Under the pieces are notes generated by a model. It was given only the letters and a program-made list of their open reading frames with translations. It made no database searches and was not told the DNA's origin. The position numbers and the translations under genes were made by a program. This document shows, piece after piece, positions 24,901-36,900 of a stretch of 64,000 nucleotides of DNA. Source of the stretch: Semisulcospira habei. Taxonomy: Eukaryota; Mollusca; Gastropoda; Semisulcospiridae. The stretch spans positions 96,790,585 to 96,854,584 of the forward strand of contig BTPG01000006.1 of assembly GCA_036245525.1 (NCBI GenBank), in the 5' to 3' direction. Position 1 is the first letter of the stretch, and every line of letters starts with the position of its first letter.

Positions 24901-27900
24901 GCGAGCGCGAGGTGGGCCCCTAGAACCCCTCAGCCATGGTTTGGGACGAACTTTGCCTGATGACAACTCCACTCGCACACGGTTGCCACAAATCACCCTG
25001 GAAAAAATAGAATGACATGATGTAAGCTAAACAAATGGATCTTAACCCTTTGCATGTTGGTAGCCATTTTTTGCCCAAAAAAGGCAATGATTTCTACAGA
25101 AATCATTGAGACAACAAGAAAGGCAAAGCCATTATGGCTCACGTATATGACCTATTTACATTATATCGTATATGTGTGACCTTTGTGACAATAAGTACTA
25201 AAGGGCTGGCTTTTGCACCAGAAAATCCATGTTTTCTGAAAATGTAAACATTTTCACTTATCTGTCAAACCTCCACTCCCCCCCCCCCCCACTCCGTGAC
25301 CCTTGACCTTTGCGATGAGTCAACTAAATTACAGGGATGGGAATTGGCCATGGCAAAACAAACTCTGAAAACTTCGGCACCAAGCTGCTTCACTCATGTC
25401 AACTTTGCAAAAGCATGCGCCCACGCGTTCTTTCTGAACTTTCTCGTCCACTTAACTTTACTCCGGCCGATATCCAGTCCCATCTCCACTTTTTAGCAAT
25501 GCTTGATTCGTCAATTTCTTACTCATTTCCTGTATCCCGTCACTAAGTGCACTTGAGAAACACGCGCTGCCTATCCCCTCAGTTCGCGTCTAGCCGCCGA
25601 CCAGGTCAGACGTACCCTCATTACTTGCCGCCTGTGCCAAGTGACCGACTTTCACTCTTTTACCGCATTTGTTGATTGTCATGTGTATGGTGTGTGCAGT
25701 ACCTGTAACGTAGGTGTATATTTAGGTAGGTCCACCCCCATTTTTTAAAAAAAGAAGTAACACAATACAACTCAAACTAACAAATTTAGTAGAAAGTATA
25801 CATCGAACTGAGTATACATGCCAAATGGCAAGTCTGTAGCTCAAATACTTTCCGAGATATACAAGTTTGAATTTTTAAGGAAATCGGCAGATTCTGCAAA
25901 TTAAAGGAAACCCATAGTTCAGCCAACTATAACTTCAACATTTATAAATGCACAGTGCTGTAATGTAGTCTGTCTGGTCAAAGTAGTGTGTTGTCTTAGC
26001 TAATTTTTTTTCAGGCTTCACAAATGCATGGTCACTTTGCAAAATCACCTCAAAAATGAGAAAAATCAAAATTTTGACAAAAGGAATTGAAGTAGAGATG
26101 CGCATTGAACTAAAATGGCCATATCTCAGCAACTACTATAGTTAAAATCATGGTTCTTATATCAAATTGTACAGCAGAACATGAAGCATCATTTGAAAGT
26201 GAGTATTTATTACTATGAACAAATCCTTCACAGTCGTTTAAAGTGTGTGTGTTCGTGCATATATGTTGTGTGTGTGAGCATACGCACGTGTGCTGGCGTG
26301 TGCGCGCGCATGACAAGAGTTTCAAGTTGTTTTGACAAAGAGTTCATAGCTGACGTGCAAGTTGTGTTTTTTTTACCACGTCAACTACTTGATGTCACTT
26401 CTGATTTGTTCTGGCGTCCACGTTTTGGAACTATCTTTTCTTCCGCTTCTCTGGCCAAACTTTCTGCTAAATCTACTCCTCCAAATAGGCCTCCCCACAC
26501 GCGCCCCTGCCCAACAGTGTTGGTAGCTCTTGATGATTCAGGATATCATTGAAGAGGGACCTAATCTCAGCCCAGGTGTGACCCTCCTCTTTCAATAAGT
26601 GGAGCTAAAGGAACAGCCTATTGTCAACAGTTATGTTGGGTATCTGTTGTGGTTTTCCTCTTTTCTTAAGTCCTATTCTCATTCTCTCTTGAAGAAGATG
26701 GAACTAGCTGTCCTGTGTAAAGAGAGTGCCTCAATTTATAGTAATTATACTAACAAGTAATATACTTAACTTATCTGCATATCAATGAGGTTTCAGTAAC
26801 TCACAACAGGATAAACAAGCCCACTTATATTAACCGCATAGAACTTGGATGTAAAAAAAAAACGTGCCATCAATCCACGTCTACCACCACGAGTTACCGA
26901 ACGTGATGAAGTTTAACCACAGAATAAACAATATATTTGCAGCTTGAAATCTTGTTCGTATAATTTGTTATCACGAAAAGCTATAGTTCTAAATATATGC
27001 ACTTAAAAATATTATTATTATCCCCTTAAAACGAAGTAGAAAATCAGTTTACGATTGCAATCAGGCGAGGCAACTGCTTTGTTTTGTCCCGTACACATCG
27101 AGTAAAATCATCTTAAATATAACATACTTCCAGCCAAAATTATACTTTAAAAATCAACAGAAAAACAATTTAATATCAAAAGACTGATTTACAATTGTAC
27201 TTTCGTAAAGACTGGCTGAAATCTTCGAGAACAAGAGTCGATTTTCCGGTCGCCTCGACTGCCATGCGCGTGTGCAGCCGTCGGACGCATACACAATGAC
27301 GTCACGGGGTCCACATTTTGCCCCTGCATTTTTGATCAACTTCCGTTTGCGCTTCGAACCGAATTCTAAGCGAAAGAGCATGATTTTCTCTTTCAAATGG
27401 TACCAAATTTAATGAAATTTATTGTAATATGTCACCAGGAGAGTGGATTTTCTCCAAACATTTACGATTTTCTGCATTTTGTAACTTTAAGGCTTACGAG
27501 TTTCCAAACGAATTTGGTACCAAAATATTCTATGGGAATTCCCGTTTCCGTTAACACCAACTGTAGCGCGATGCGTTACTGTGATCAAAAATGATCGCGA
27601 TTTTCCGAGCACTGCTGTCTACCGGCTTCTGACTGACCTCGGGAAAAAAATCACCGGCGCTCGCTGAGAGCGTATGCGATAGGCTGCAGAAAAGCATTCC
27701 CAAACATCACATATGCTACTCACAGCACAACAAACACAAGAAACATTATGTTAAAGGTTGATTGTATTTGAGGATTATTTTGGGGGGTGATAAAAATGCA
27801 TAATAAGGCAGATATGCATTGTTAAAAATCGGCAAGTTTAGGTTCAAATTTGGTATGATGGCAGCCATTACTGAAGGGATGGACCTACCTAGACTATATT

Positions 27901-30900
27901 CCCCTGTGTGGATTATTGGACGGTGTAGTTGTGGTTGTGATGTCGGATTTAGAAGAGTTGACATGATTTCGGACGACAACATCTTAGACGTGGACGAGGA
28001 GATTTCATTGGTGAAGGTGAGTTTTCCAACACTGGCCCTGCCTGACTGAGTGTCACCGACACGAGACTTGGAGCGAAATGAACAGTTTTGCAGCCCTCTT
28101 TAAAGCGGTGCAACTTCTCACCGAGAAGGTTGTTAACACTTTGGAAAAAAGCAAAAGACTGCAGGTCCACTAGTCCTTCAGCAGACGTTTTTCCGCCTCA
28201 AATGCCAGCACAGCTGGTGGGGAGGCGGAACGGCGAAATGCAGAGGCAGAAAATATAGAAAGGGAACCGCTTGACGCAGGGGGCATTAGACGGAGGAGAT
28301 TATAGGAGATGATATTTTGGCCGATATGGAGGCAGCCTTTGGTGTCTTGGAAGAGGCGGGACCAATGGTCAAAGAAAGATAGGCAAACCTACTTAATTCC
28401 CATTTTGGTTTGAAGCGGCTGTCGCATAAATATCTCCAAGAAAAGCTGGAAAACTAAAAAAAACTCCCGAAAACTGCAAAAATATGAGAGTGCCCCGCAC
28501 AAATGAAGTGGTGTTTCTTGTGCTAAAACCCCACCGGACAGACGGACGTACAAAACTGAAACTACCTTTTCTAAGGCAGCTGTCATGGTGACCTTGTGCA
28601 CCGATAAGCCTCTGACCGAGAGACTGGCAGCGAGCGCGTTCCGGGGCCACGCAAAATTGCCGGCATCTGTGCTCCGCACGTGGCAATGACCTCTGAGTGG
28701 CTGGCTCTAACCTCATGGCACAGATTTTGGGAATTCCCCCCCCCCCCCCTCCCCCAAGAAGCCCGAAAAACAGACAAAGTCGCAAAATTGCCGGCATCTA
28801 TGCTCTGCACGTGGCAATGACCTCATGGCACAGATTTTGGGAAATCCCCAAGAAGCCTGCGAAACAGACAAAATCGGTCAAGATATGCGTAGTCATGGCT
28901 GGCATCACAGCCAGCCACAAGCTGGCAGGACCAAAGGTGATGACTCTTTTTTAGGCCCGACACAGAACGTTCGGCTGGAAGCGGGTGCGGGGCAGAAAAG
29001 TTTTCCTTGGAAATTTCTACACGAACACCTGCCACTCCCCACTACAAACGAGGTTAGTGGTTTTTTTAACTGTGTATACCTTGGGTGCGCGAGTACCTGA
29101 ACGGGAAACATTTGTCTTTCAAGACCGGCCAAATTGATACAAAATTGAAAATTTGGGAAACCCTTACTTCTGACCAGGAAGTACTAGAAACAGATTGATT
29201 GTACATTGCTTAAAGTCCCGACAGCAACAAGGCTTTCTCAGGACGTGCCTGCACTGCTTGTGAAAAAAACTAAACAGAATATTGAATGTGTGTCGCCAGC
29301 CGGTCCAATACGTTAAATAAACCTACGACATGGGGCCTAAATAAAGCTAAGACTATTTAGCCACACATATGACCAGCTGGCAAGTTTGGCCTTGGAGAAA
29401 CAAATGACAGAGGCCTGCGACTTTTAGAGTTCGCAGAGAGTCACCGTCTCACCGTTGCTAATACCCTCCATCCACACAAGAAGTCAAGAACAGTGACATG
29501 GCAATCGCCAGGAGGCCTGGTCCATAACCAGATTGACTTCATCTTGCTGCCTCGACGATTCAAATCCAGCGTTAACAAAGCACAAACGAGGTCCTTTCCT
29601 GGCGCTGATATTGGCAGCGACCACAACCTCGTCCTTACTAGCCTCAAGTTGAAGCTGGCATTGAAACGAGATAGCAAGAACCCTCGCATCAGATTCGACC
29701 TCCAGAAGCTAAAAGACCCGGAAGTAGAAGAGCTCTTCCAAGCCCAGGTGGGAGGCAGATTTGCAGCCTTGGCTACTTTGGACTGCGACGTAGACACCCT
29801 TGCTGGAAATATAAAAGAGGTGTTACTTTCTACAGCAGAAGAAGTGCTGGGGAAGCAGAGGAAGCGCAAACAGCCCTGGGTCACCGATGACATCCTCGAT
29901 CTCTGTGATGAGAGGAGAGCCTGGAAGAAAAAGAGAGGCCAAAACCTCACATCAGCAAACAAGTACAGACTTGTCAACAAGAAGATCAGGAAGAGGATGA
30001 AAGAAGCCAAAGAAGATTGGATTGAAGACCAGTGTTGTAGCGTGGAAGAGGGCATGGCAAATGGCAACAGCAAGAAGGCTTATGAAACGCTAAGGACCCT
30101 CACCAAGACTCAACAGCGAACAGCCACAGTCATCGAAGACAGCAGCGGCCAACTCCTTACGGAAAACACTGCTGTACTAAACAGATGGACTGAGTACTGC
30201 CGAGACTTGTATAACTACAAGGCTGAGCCAGACACCAGCATCCTCCAAAACAACCAGGCTGGGGCCAGGAAGGCTGAAGACCTGCCAGTGTTAGCTGAAG
30301 AGGTGGAAGCAGCCGTACGCGGCCTGAAGGGAGGAAAGTCTCCAGGTGTAGACAACGTACCTGCTGAACTGTTGAAACATGGAGGAGAAGTAACAACGAA
30401 GGTCCTCACTACACTCTGTCAAAAGATCTGGGAGCAAAAGAAATGGCCAGTAGAATGGACACAGTCTCTAGTGATCCCGCTCCCCAAGAAAGGAAACCTG
30501 AAACAGTGCCAGAACTACAGAACTATCAGTCTGATAAGTCACCCTAGCAAAGTAATGCTTAGAATCATTCTCAACCGCCTCAAAACTTTCGCCGAGGAAC
30601 TGCTGGCAGAAGAACAGGCTGGCTTCAGAGTTGGAAGAAGCACTGTAGAGCAGATTTTCAACTGCCGCGTCCTGATCGAGAAACATCTGCAGCATCAGCG
30701 CGAACTCTACCACAACTTCATTGATTTCAGGAAAGCATTTGATCGCGTCTGGCACGACGGACTCTGGCAAGTCATGAGATCGTTCAACATAGAGGAGGGA
30801 CTGATCCAAATGATAGAAGCGCTTTACAAGAACGCCTGCAGCGCGGTTCTACTTAACAATCAGTCAGGCGAGTTCTTCAGGACGACGATCGGTGTCCGTC

Positions 30901-33900
30901 AAGGATGCCTGCTCTCTCCTGTCCTTTTCAACATATTCCTGGAGAAGATCATGCAGGAAACCCTCCACGACCACCATACTTCAATCTCTATTGGTGGCAG
31001 ATCTCTGTGCAATCTTCGATTCGCAGACGACATTGACCTCATGGCAGGCAGCAATAGTGAGCTCCAAAACCTGACAGACAAACTTTCAAGTAGCGCAGGG
31101 TCTTATGGCATGGAGATCAGTACGGATAAAAGCAAAGTGATGATCAACACCACAAGCGACAGCAGCAGCAACATTCACATGAATGGCCAAAAGCTAGAAG
31201 AGGTCAATAGCTTCAAGTACTTGGGAGCCACCCTGTCCAAAGACGGTAGTTGCATAGCAGAGATCCGTATCAGGATAGGTACAGCAACATCCGCAATGGC
31301 CAGGCTGGACAGGATATGGCGAAGTAACTCCATCAGCTTCACCATCAAGTACAGGCTTTACAAGTCCCTCATAGTGTCTATTCTACTCTACGGCTGTGAG
31401 ACTTGGACACTGCTTGCAGACTCAGAAAAGAAAATCCAGGCCTTTGAGAACAAGTGCCTGAGGAAGTTGCTCCGCATCTCGTACCGCGAGCACAAGACCA
31501 ACGAATATGTACGGAGCATCGTCACTTCCCTGGTGGGCCCACATGAACCCCTTCTGGCAACCGTGAAACGGCGCAAGCTTGCTTGGTTTGGCCACGTGAC
31601 CCGACACAACACATTGTCCAAGACTATCCTCCAAGGCACTCTCGAAGGAAGTCGTCGGCGAGGTCGTCAGAGAAAGAGTTGGGTCGCAAACATAAAAGAA
31701 TGGACCGAACTCGAGATGTCAGACTTGCTTGCCACCGCCCAAAATAGAACTCAGTGGAGAGCACTGTCTGTTGCTGCTGCCCTTCAGTCCCCCCAACGCC
31801 CAGTTCGGGCAAGGGACTGATGATGATGATGATGATGATGACTAAGTGCCAAAAGGTGCTCTCACAAAGAGGACAACTGGGTTGAAAATCAAAGTGTGAC
31901 ATAAAGTACCAGAAAATGTATTAAGTGATGTACACTGTATTGGCAATGTGTTTGTAAAAGAAAAAGATAATATCTGAAATGGTTTTTGAGAAAATGGCTG
32001 TTAAGGTGGCTCTTGGCATCCGTTTTTTGTAAAAATTGTAAAAAACAAACTGTTCAAGATAGAGTTGTGAAATTTGGCACACTCATAGTACACATCATAG
32101 ATGTTTTCCTTGCAAAGTTTGAAGTTGCTGGGTTGTTTAGAAAAAAATCTACAGCTGATCATAATTATAATACACGACGGCAATGCATGGTATTTTGCCC
32201 CCTCTGCTGTACAAAACTGCTTTGCTTTTTCAATGTAGAAATTACTGTTTCTTGTAAAGCTGTGTTCATTCTGTGCAAGGAAAGCAGTTTTTGATGTGTA
32301 CCAATAACAGATTCAGCACTCACCAGCCATACAAACGTGGCAAAAAAGTAAAAAAATTTGCCACCACTTGTGGTCCTGTAACTTGACAACTATAAGACAT
32401 AGGCTGATTCTGATGCTTTTATTGCACTCTACATGCAATTTTACATAAGCATGCAAATTTTCAGATTGATAGCTCTGTTAGAACAGAAGCTACTGAGGGG
32501 GAAAGTTCGTCACACATGCAAAATACACAGTTCTTAGAAAATTGGCTTCAAAGTTTAGAAATGTTTCACACTGCAGTATAGGTCATAGAATGAACGTAAA
32601 TTCTGTCAAAAGCAGTTAAGTTCACTTGAAACAGCATTCAGCATCATGGGGAGGCATTGAAAGTTTTGGCAGACAGTTAAAATTTTCCTGCACCATAAAT
32701 GGCATCCTCTCGATGGCGACGCTGCTCTCTCACGTCGACGAATGTCATCAATCTTCTTTCTCCGATCCTTCTCTTTGTTCGAGGTCTTCCTGGTTGCAGA
32801 TTTTGCTCTCTCCAGGTCCTCCAGCTCTACAAACTTCATCTGCTTTTGGTAGTGATACCAAGTCTTTTCATTCATTGGTGGAGGCATGTTCAGCATTGCA
32901 GAAAACCTCCAAAAAAGCTGTGTGAAACCTAGGCCGTTGCTGACTGCAGGTGAAACAACACGTCTGTTGATGTCAAAGCCAGAGTGGGTGATGCCAGACC
33001 GTAGTGATGTCCACTCTGACAACAGCTCCCCACACCTTGTGCAGTTCACGGACAGCAGACAGGCAGCTCCCTTTCGCCCACCATCACCTCCTTCGCTGAT
33101 CGACAGGTTCTGAAATGAACACAAGTTGCAAACTTAGTCTATGTCCACATACACAGTACACACTCAACATGTGACATACACACAGAACGGCAGCAAGCAT
33201 CATGCTCAGCCTGCATGCACTGCCCCAAAAAATTGTATGAATACTTCTTTCATTCAGCTTTCTGTCCGACTAAAGCTGTATATGCTGCACAGCAAAACGG
33301 CCAGTTCCTGATCCAGAAAAAGTGGGGGACTCTGAACTATGTGAACACACAAGATCTGCTTCATCAGTTCATGACAAACCATTTACACAAACACAAAAAG
33401 CGAAATATCGGCATATGTGGCCTAGACAATAACAATAAAACAAGATCGCTCACCTTTTTCTTGCAAACTGGGCAGTGGAGGATGGTTATTAGTGGTTGTA
33501 AACAGCCAAGATTTGCAATGAAATTCAGATCGCCATCGCTCGCTGACCGTGTATCTGCAGGGTCGTCGTTGGTGTCACTCCCGTTCGTATCCGACGTTTT
33601 CCGGGTCTTCGGTGTTGTTTCTTCTGCAACTGTATCCTCTGCCATCTTCTCCCTCTTGAAAAAGTTTCTTTTTTTTTCGTCGATGCCACAGACTCTGGCG
33701 CAGTTTCACTCGATGCACCATCCCCATTCACGAGCGACGATATCGAAGGCACCGCTCGGCCTCTTGCGGAGTGTTTTTCGACAAAACTGGCGTCTTATTT
33801 TTCTTCCTGCGGCGCTTCCCAAACTTATGAAGTGTTCGGAACTTAGTACCAACATTTTTCCCCATCTTCAAACGATTTTCTTGCTCACAATTTGACAAAT

Positions 33901-36900
33901 TCCCACGGCACTCAAGAAGAAAGCGTCAAGCAGCGGCCATTTTGGATCGCATGGTTGCCTACTCGGAAACAGCCGAAGAAGCCCCGAGTGAGCGAAACAG
34001 CCAATCAGCGATCGCGTTTTTGAACAGTGGTCCATATATGGAAATCTCCGCTCGGTTTTGCTGCATTCGGTTGCTCTCGTTTTTGGCTTCGTGTGACTTT
34101 GTGAATGGAAATTTCCGATGTTTCCGCGCGAATTCTGACGGAGAAAGAGTTGACCTACATAACGGTATGCGGCAAGCCGGAGTTTGTTCATGCAAAATGG
34201 CCGTAACCAAGGCCATAAGTTCGCGATGCTCGAAGAAAAACTACGGTGTTTGGATGATTTTCATGTCGAGTGACTTTGAAAATAAGATCAATAAACACAT
34301 TTTGAGGGCATTATAACATAAAACATGTGCAGGAACTGCTTCTAGATACTTCAAAGATGCAAAAGTCGAGTCTATCTCAAAACTGTTTTCTGAAAGATTT
34401 TGGTCAAAAATACTATGCCAAGAGCCACCTTAAGATTTGTAAGTCTGGATATGTCGGACATCAGGTATTGCGACATAGTGCCTTTAAATTAGTGGGATAA
34501 AAAAACACAAATCAGTTTCTAAACAGTTAAAATAATAAGTAGTGGTCACAATTGACCTATCCAAACAATTACTGCTTTTTGGCTTAGAATGTTCTAATCC
34601 CCGAACATGATTTGTGTTGCAATACCTGACATCCGACCATATTCAATTTTTAAAACATTTTTAAAACATCCTACAACCAAGAAAAACACACTTTGTCATG
34701 TTATATACCACTCACAGGAATACATGCACACATTAGAGCACAATGGGAGTCTATCTTTGCTGCCCAAATATATTTATTGGCAGTCAGGGCCAGAATTTGT
34801 AACTTATGTCGAACATCAGGATTGCAGCAGATATCCCCAGAATAGTTATCAGAAACCACAAACACAAAGCCTTTCCCCCAGTTTCAAGCTACAATATTTA
34901 ACAAACAAAACAGATATGAAGAACAAACTGCATACAGCTTTCTGATGTAATACATTATGAAACATGACGTGCTAAACAGTCTGCGCCCGAAAAAATAAAA
35001 CAAATATTCAAATAAGTTTTATCTGTGTACAGGCTGATGCACTATTTTAACTCTGACCCTCAGATTTAAAAGGTCCTAATGGCTATGCAACTGGTTGTCC
35101 AAAATGGCTCATTTTAACAGTGCCTTTGCCCCCAAAAGTTCTACAATCCATATGTGTTGAACGTCAGGATTGCAGCAGCAAATGTTGGCACAAGCCTGAC
35201 GTCCGATACATTTTTTATCATTGCATTATTATGTTATGAAATTCACCTGTTTCTTGATCTCATTATCTTACGTTTGCGTCACAACAACTGCACGTCTCCA
35301 TCAAACGACAAAAATACATCGGTGACCAGTGTTCATTCAAATAACTCATTTACCAACTTGCATCGATTGGAGGTCAGATTTGTGACACGTGTTCGCGATC
35401 GAACGTCAGGTTGCTACAGCCATAAAATTTGTTATCACAAGAAATCATCTTCATTCTCCAACCTACTGCCTAAAATCGGTGCTGGAGTCTCGGGCGATTC
35501 AAACTCTTGAAAATGGTCCCTTACAATAAACATTTGGCTCTTTATTTTGTCTATGATTACACTCTTACGTCAGAAGTGATCGAACGTCAGATTTATGAAA
35601 ACAGTTGCGACAAAATGTCACGAGTTGTAGCTCTCCATTGACAAACCGGACATTCAAAACAACCACGCTGGAATGTGGCCCATAATGCATCTATCATAAC
35701 CGGACGATCGTAGACCAAAAAAACCCAAAACAACTTTGTTAAACTTGTCAAATAGTTGAACGTCAGATCTTGCGACAAAAACTGGCCGCTCACAATTTTT
35801 TTGCCAGCTTAGAAAACTGTGACGGAAAAGTAAATTTAAAGCATATAAAATATTCAACGAAAGCGAAACAACGCAATGACACCATTTCCGGTTTGGGTCA
35901 GCATGCCTTTCGCTAGCACAAGTTTGCGGAAATTAAGATGCTGCTGTTGCGACAAATCTGACGTCCGACAGTGGCTACTTTCAAGAGCAATAATAAACAA
36001 AAGCATGGCTTGCCTTCAAATCTGGGAAATACACGGATTATAAGATCAATCTTCCCTGAACATATGGGCATGGTTGGCACCAGGTTTGTTATTGTTGCTT
36101 TACACGCGAGATCAAAACAGACCGACGGCATGTCATTGTCCGCTTTCCCGGGCCGATTTTTATTGGTGAATTCTGGCGTTTTACAGTATACTCACCAAAC
36201 GGCTTTACCCAATAGGTGCAGAAATTATTGCCAGTATATCTTCAATCATTCACACACACATTGCACTTGTTAAAGTCAACACGTGTCTTTTTAAACAGAT
36301 TTTAGTTTCACGCAAAAGAGATCACTCACTTTTTGCTCACCTTTTGGCACTTAGTCATATACAATATCAAGAGCTACAGGCAGCGCAGACAGTAGGGAGT
36401 TTAAAAATGGCAGACACAGGTGAATGGACCAAGGGTAGACAGAAACACATGCCCCAGAATCGGAAAAGAAACCCACCCTGTGGGGCTGACCAGGGTGACC
36501 CTGAGAACTAAAAAGTAAACCCCACCCAAGTCCCCCAGGGCAGACACGGGTGGGGGAGTACTAGAAACAGTCATAGGTGTGAAACTTAGTTTTGATCAGA
36601 CACCTGACACTAAGCTGTGTAAAGCACAGTGAGGCAGAAAACAAAACGATGAATGCAGAAGTCAAACCTGCTACGAAAAGGGCTCATTAAAGAGTCTTGC
36701 AATGAAGCAGATCAATATGTCTCGTCAGAGAAAAACGTGACCATACCCACCGGGTTATATTTCTCAGTTTCTGAACAAGGATATTGAGTACCACTCAGAA
36801 ATTCAAAATAGAAACCATTCATACTGCACTTAATATTGTCACTAAGGACTGCTATTTCGCATCGCTTGATCTTCGAGATGTGTACTACTCCGTCTCTGTA

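Larger units (their letters stand above)
32001..34433 (-). mobile_element. Kolobok-like element C (TTAA target)
   Basis: TTAA at 32001-32004 and 34430-34433, with perfect 15-base inverted termini GGTGGCTCTTGGCAT inside. A two-exon minus-strand gene start (33865-33454, 33109-about 32690) has a Mutator-like N-terminal domain, and the catalytic part is gone. TTAA targets are known for Kolobok; the domain match agrees with that group. Non-autonomous. Confidence 0.8.
31841..36355. mobile_element. TIR element D, interrupted by a Kolobok-like element
   Basis: Inverted termini ACTAAGTGCCAAAAGGTG at 31841-31858 and its complement at 36338-36355; adjoining TG/CA extends the match to 20 bases. It lies exactly between the LINE (TGA)n tail and the LINE's right-hand CATAT duplication. 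Minus the nested element at 32001-34433 it is about 2.1 kb. The right arm carries nine copies of a GTCGAACGTCAGNTTGCNNCA-like motif. No transposase gene recognised. Confidence 0.7.
29194..36556 (-). mobile_element. (AATC)n-tailed SINE, copy 4, split by about 7 kb of nested insertions
   Basis: The two SINE halves are 29194-29370 and 36356-36556. They are bracketed by the 14-base duplication AGTACTAGAAACAG at 29180-29193 and 36557-36570, which places the SINE inside the DIRS reverse-transcriptase region. The break in the SINE shows CATAT on both sides (29366-29370 and 36356-36360), the target duplication of the LINE insertion. Confidence 0.85.

Noticed and set aside
28393..28810. Overlapping minus-strand frames up to 134 codons
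   Set aside because: They run antisense to the DIRS gag remnant and across poly-C and a local duplication; no domain seen.
29441..30073. 210-codon minus-strand frame
   Set aside because: Antisense shadow of the LINE endonuclease/RT frame, which has clear domain motifs on the plus strand.
32626..33895. Plus-strand frames of 99-226 codons in the Kolobok-like element
   Set aside because: Antisense of the transposase exons; the minus strand has splice sites, zinc ligands and the INRR/NMPPP pattern.
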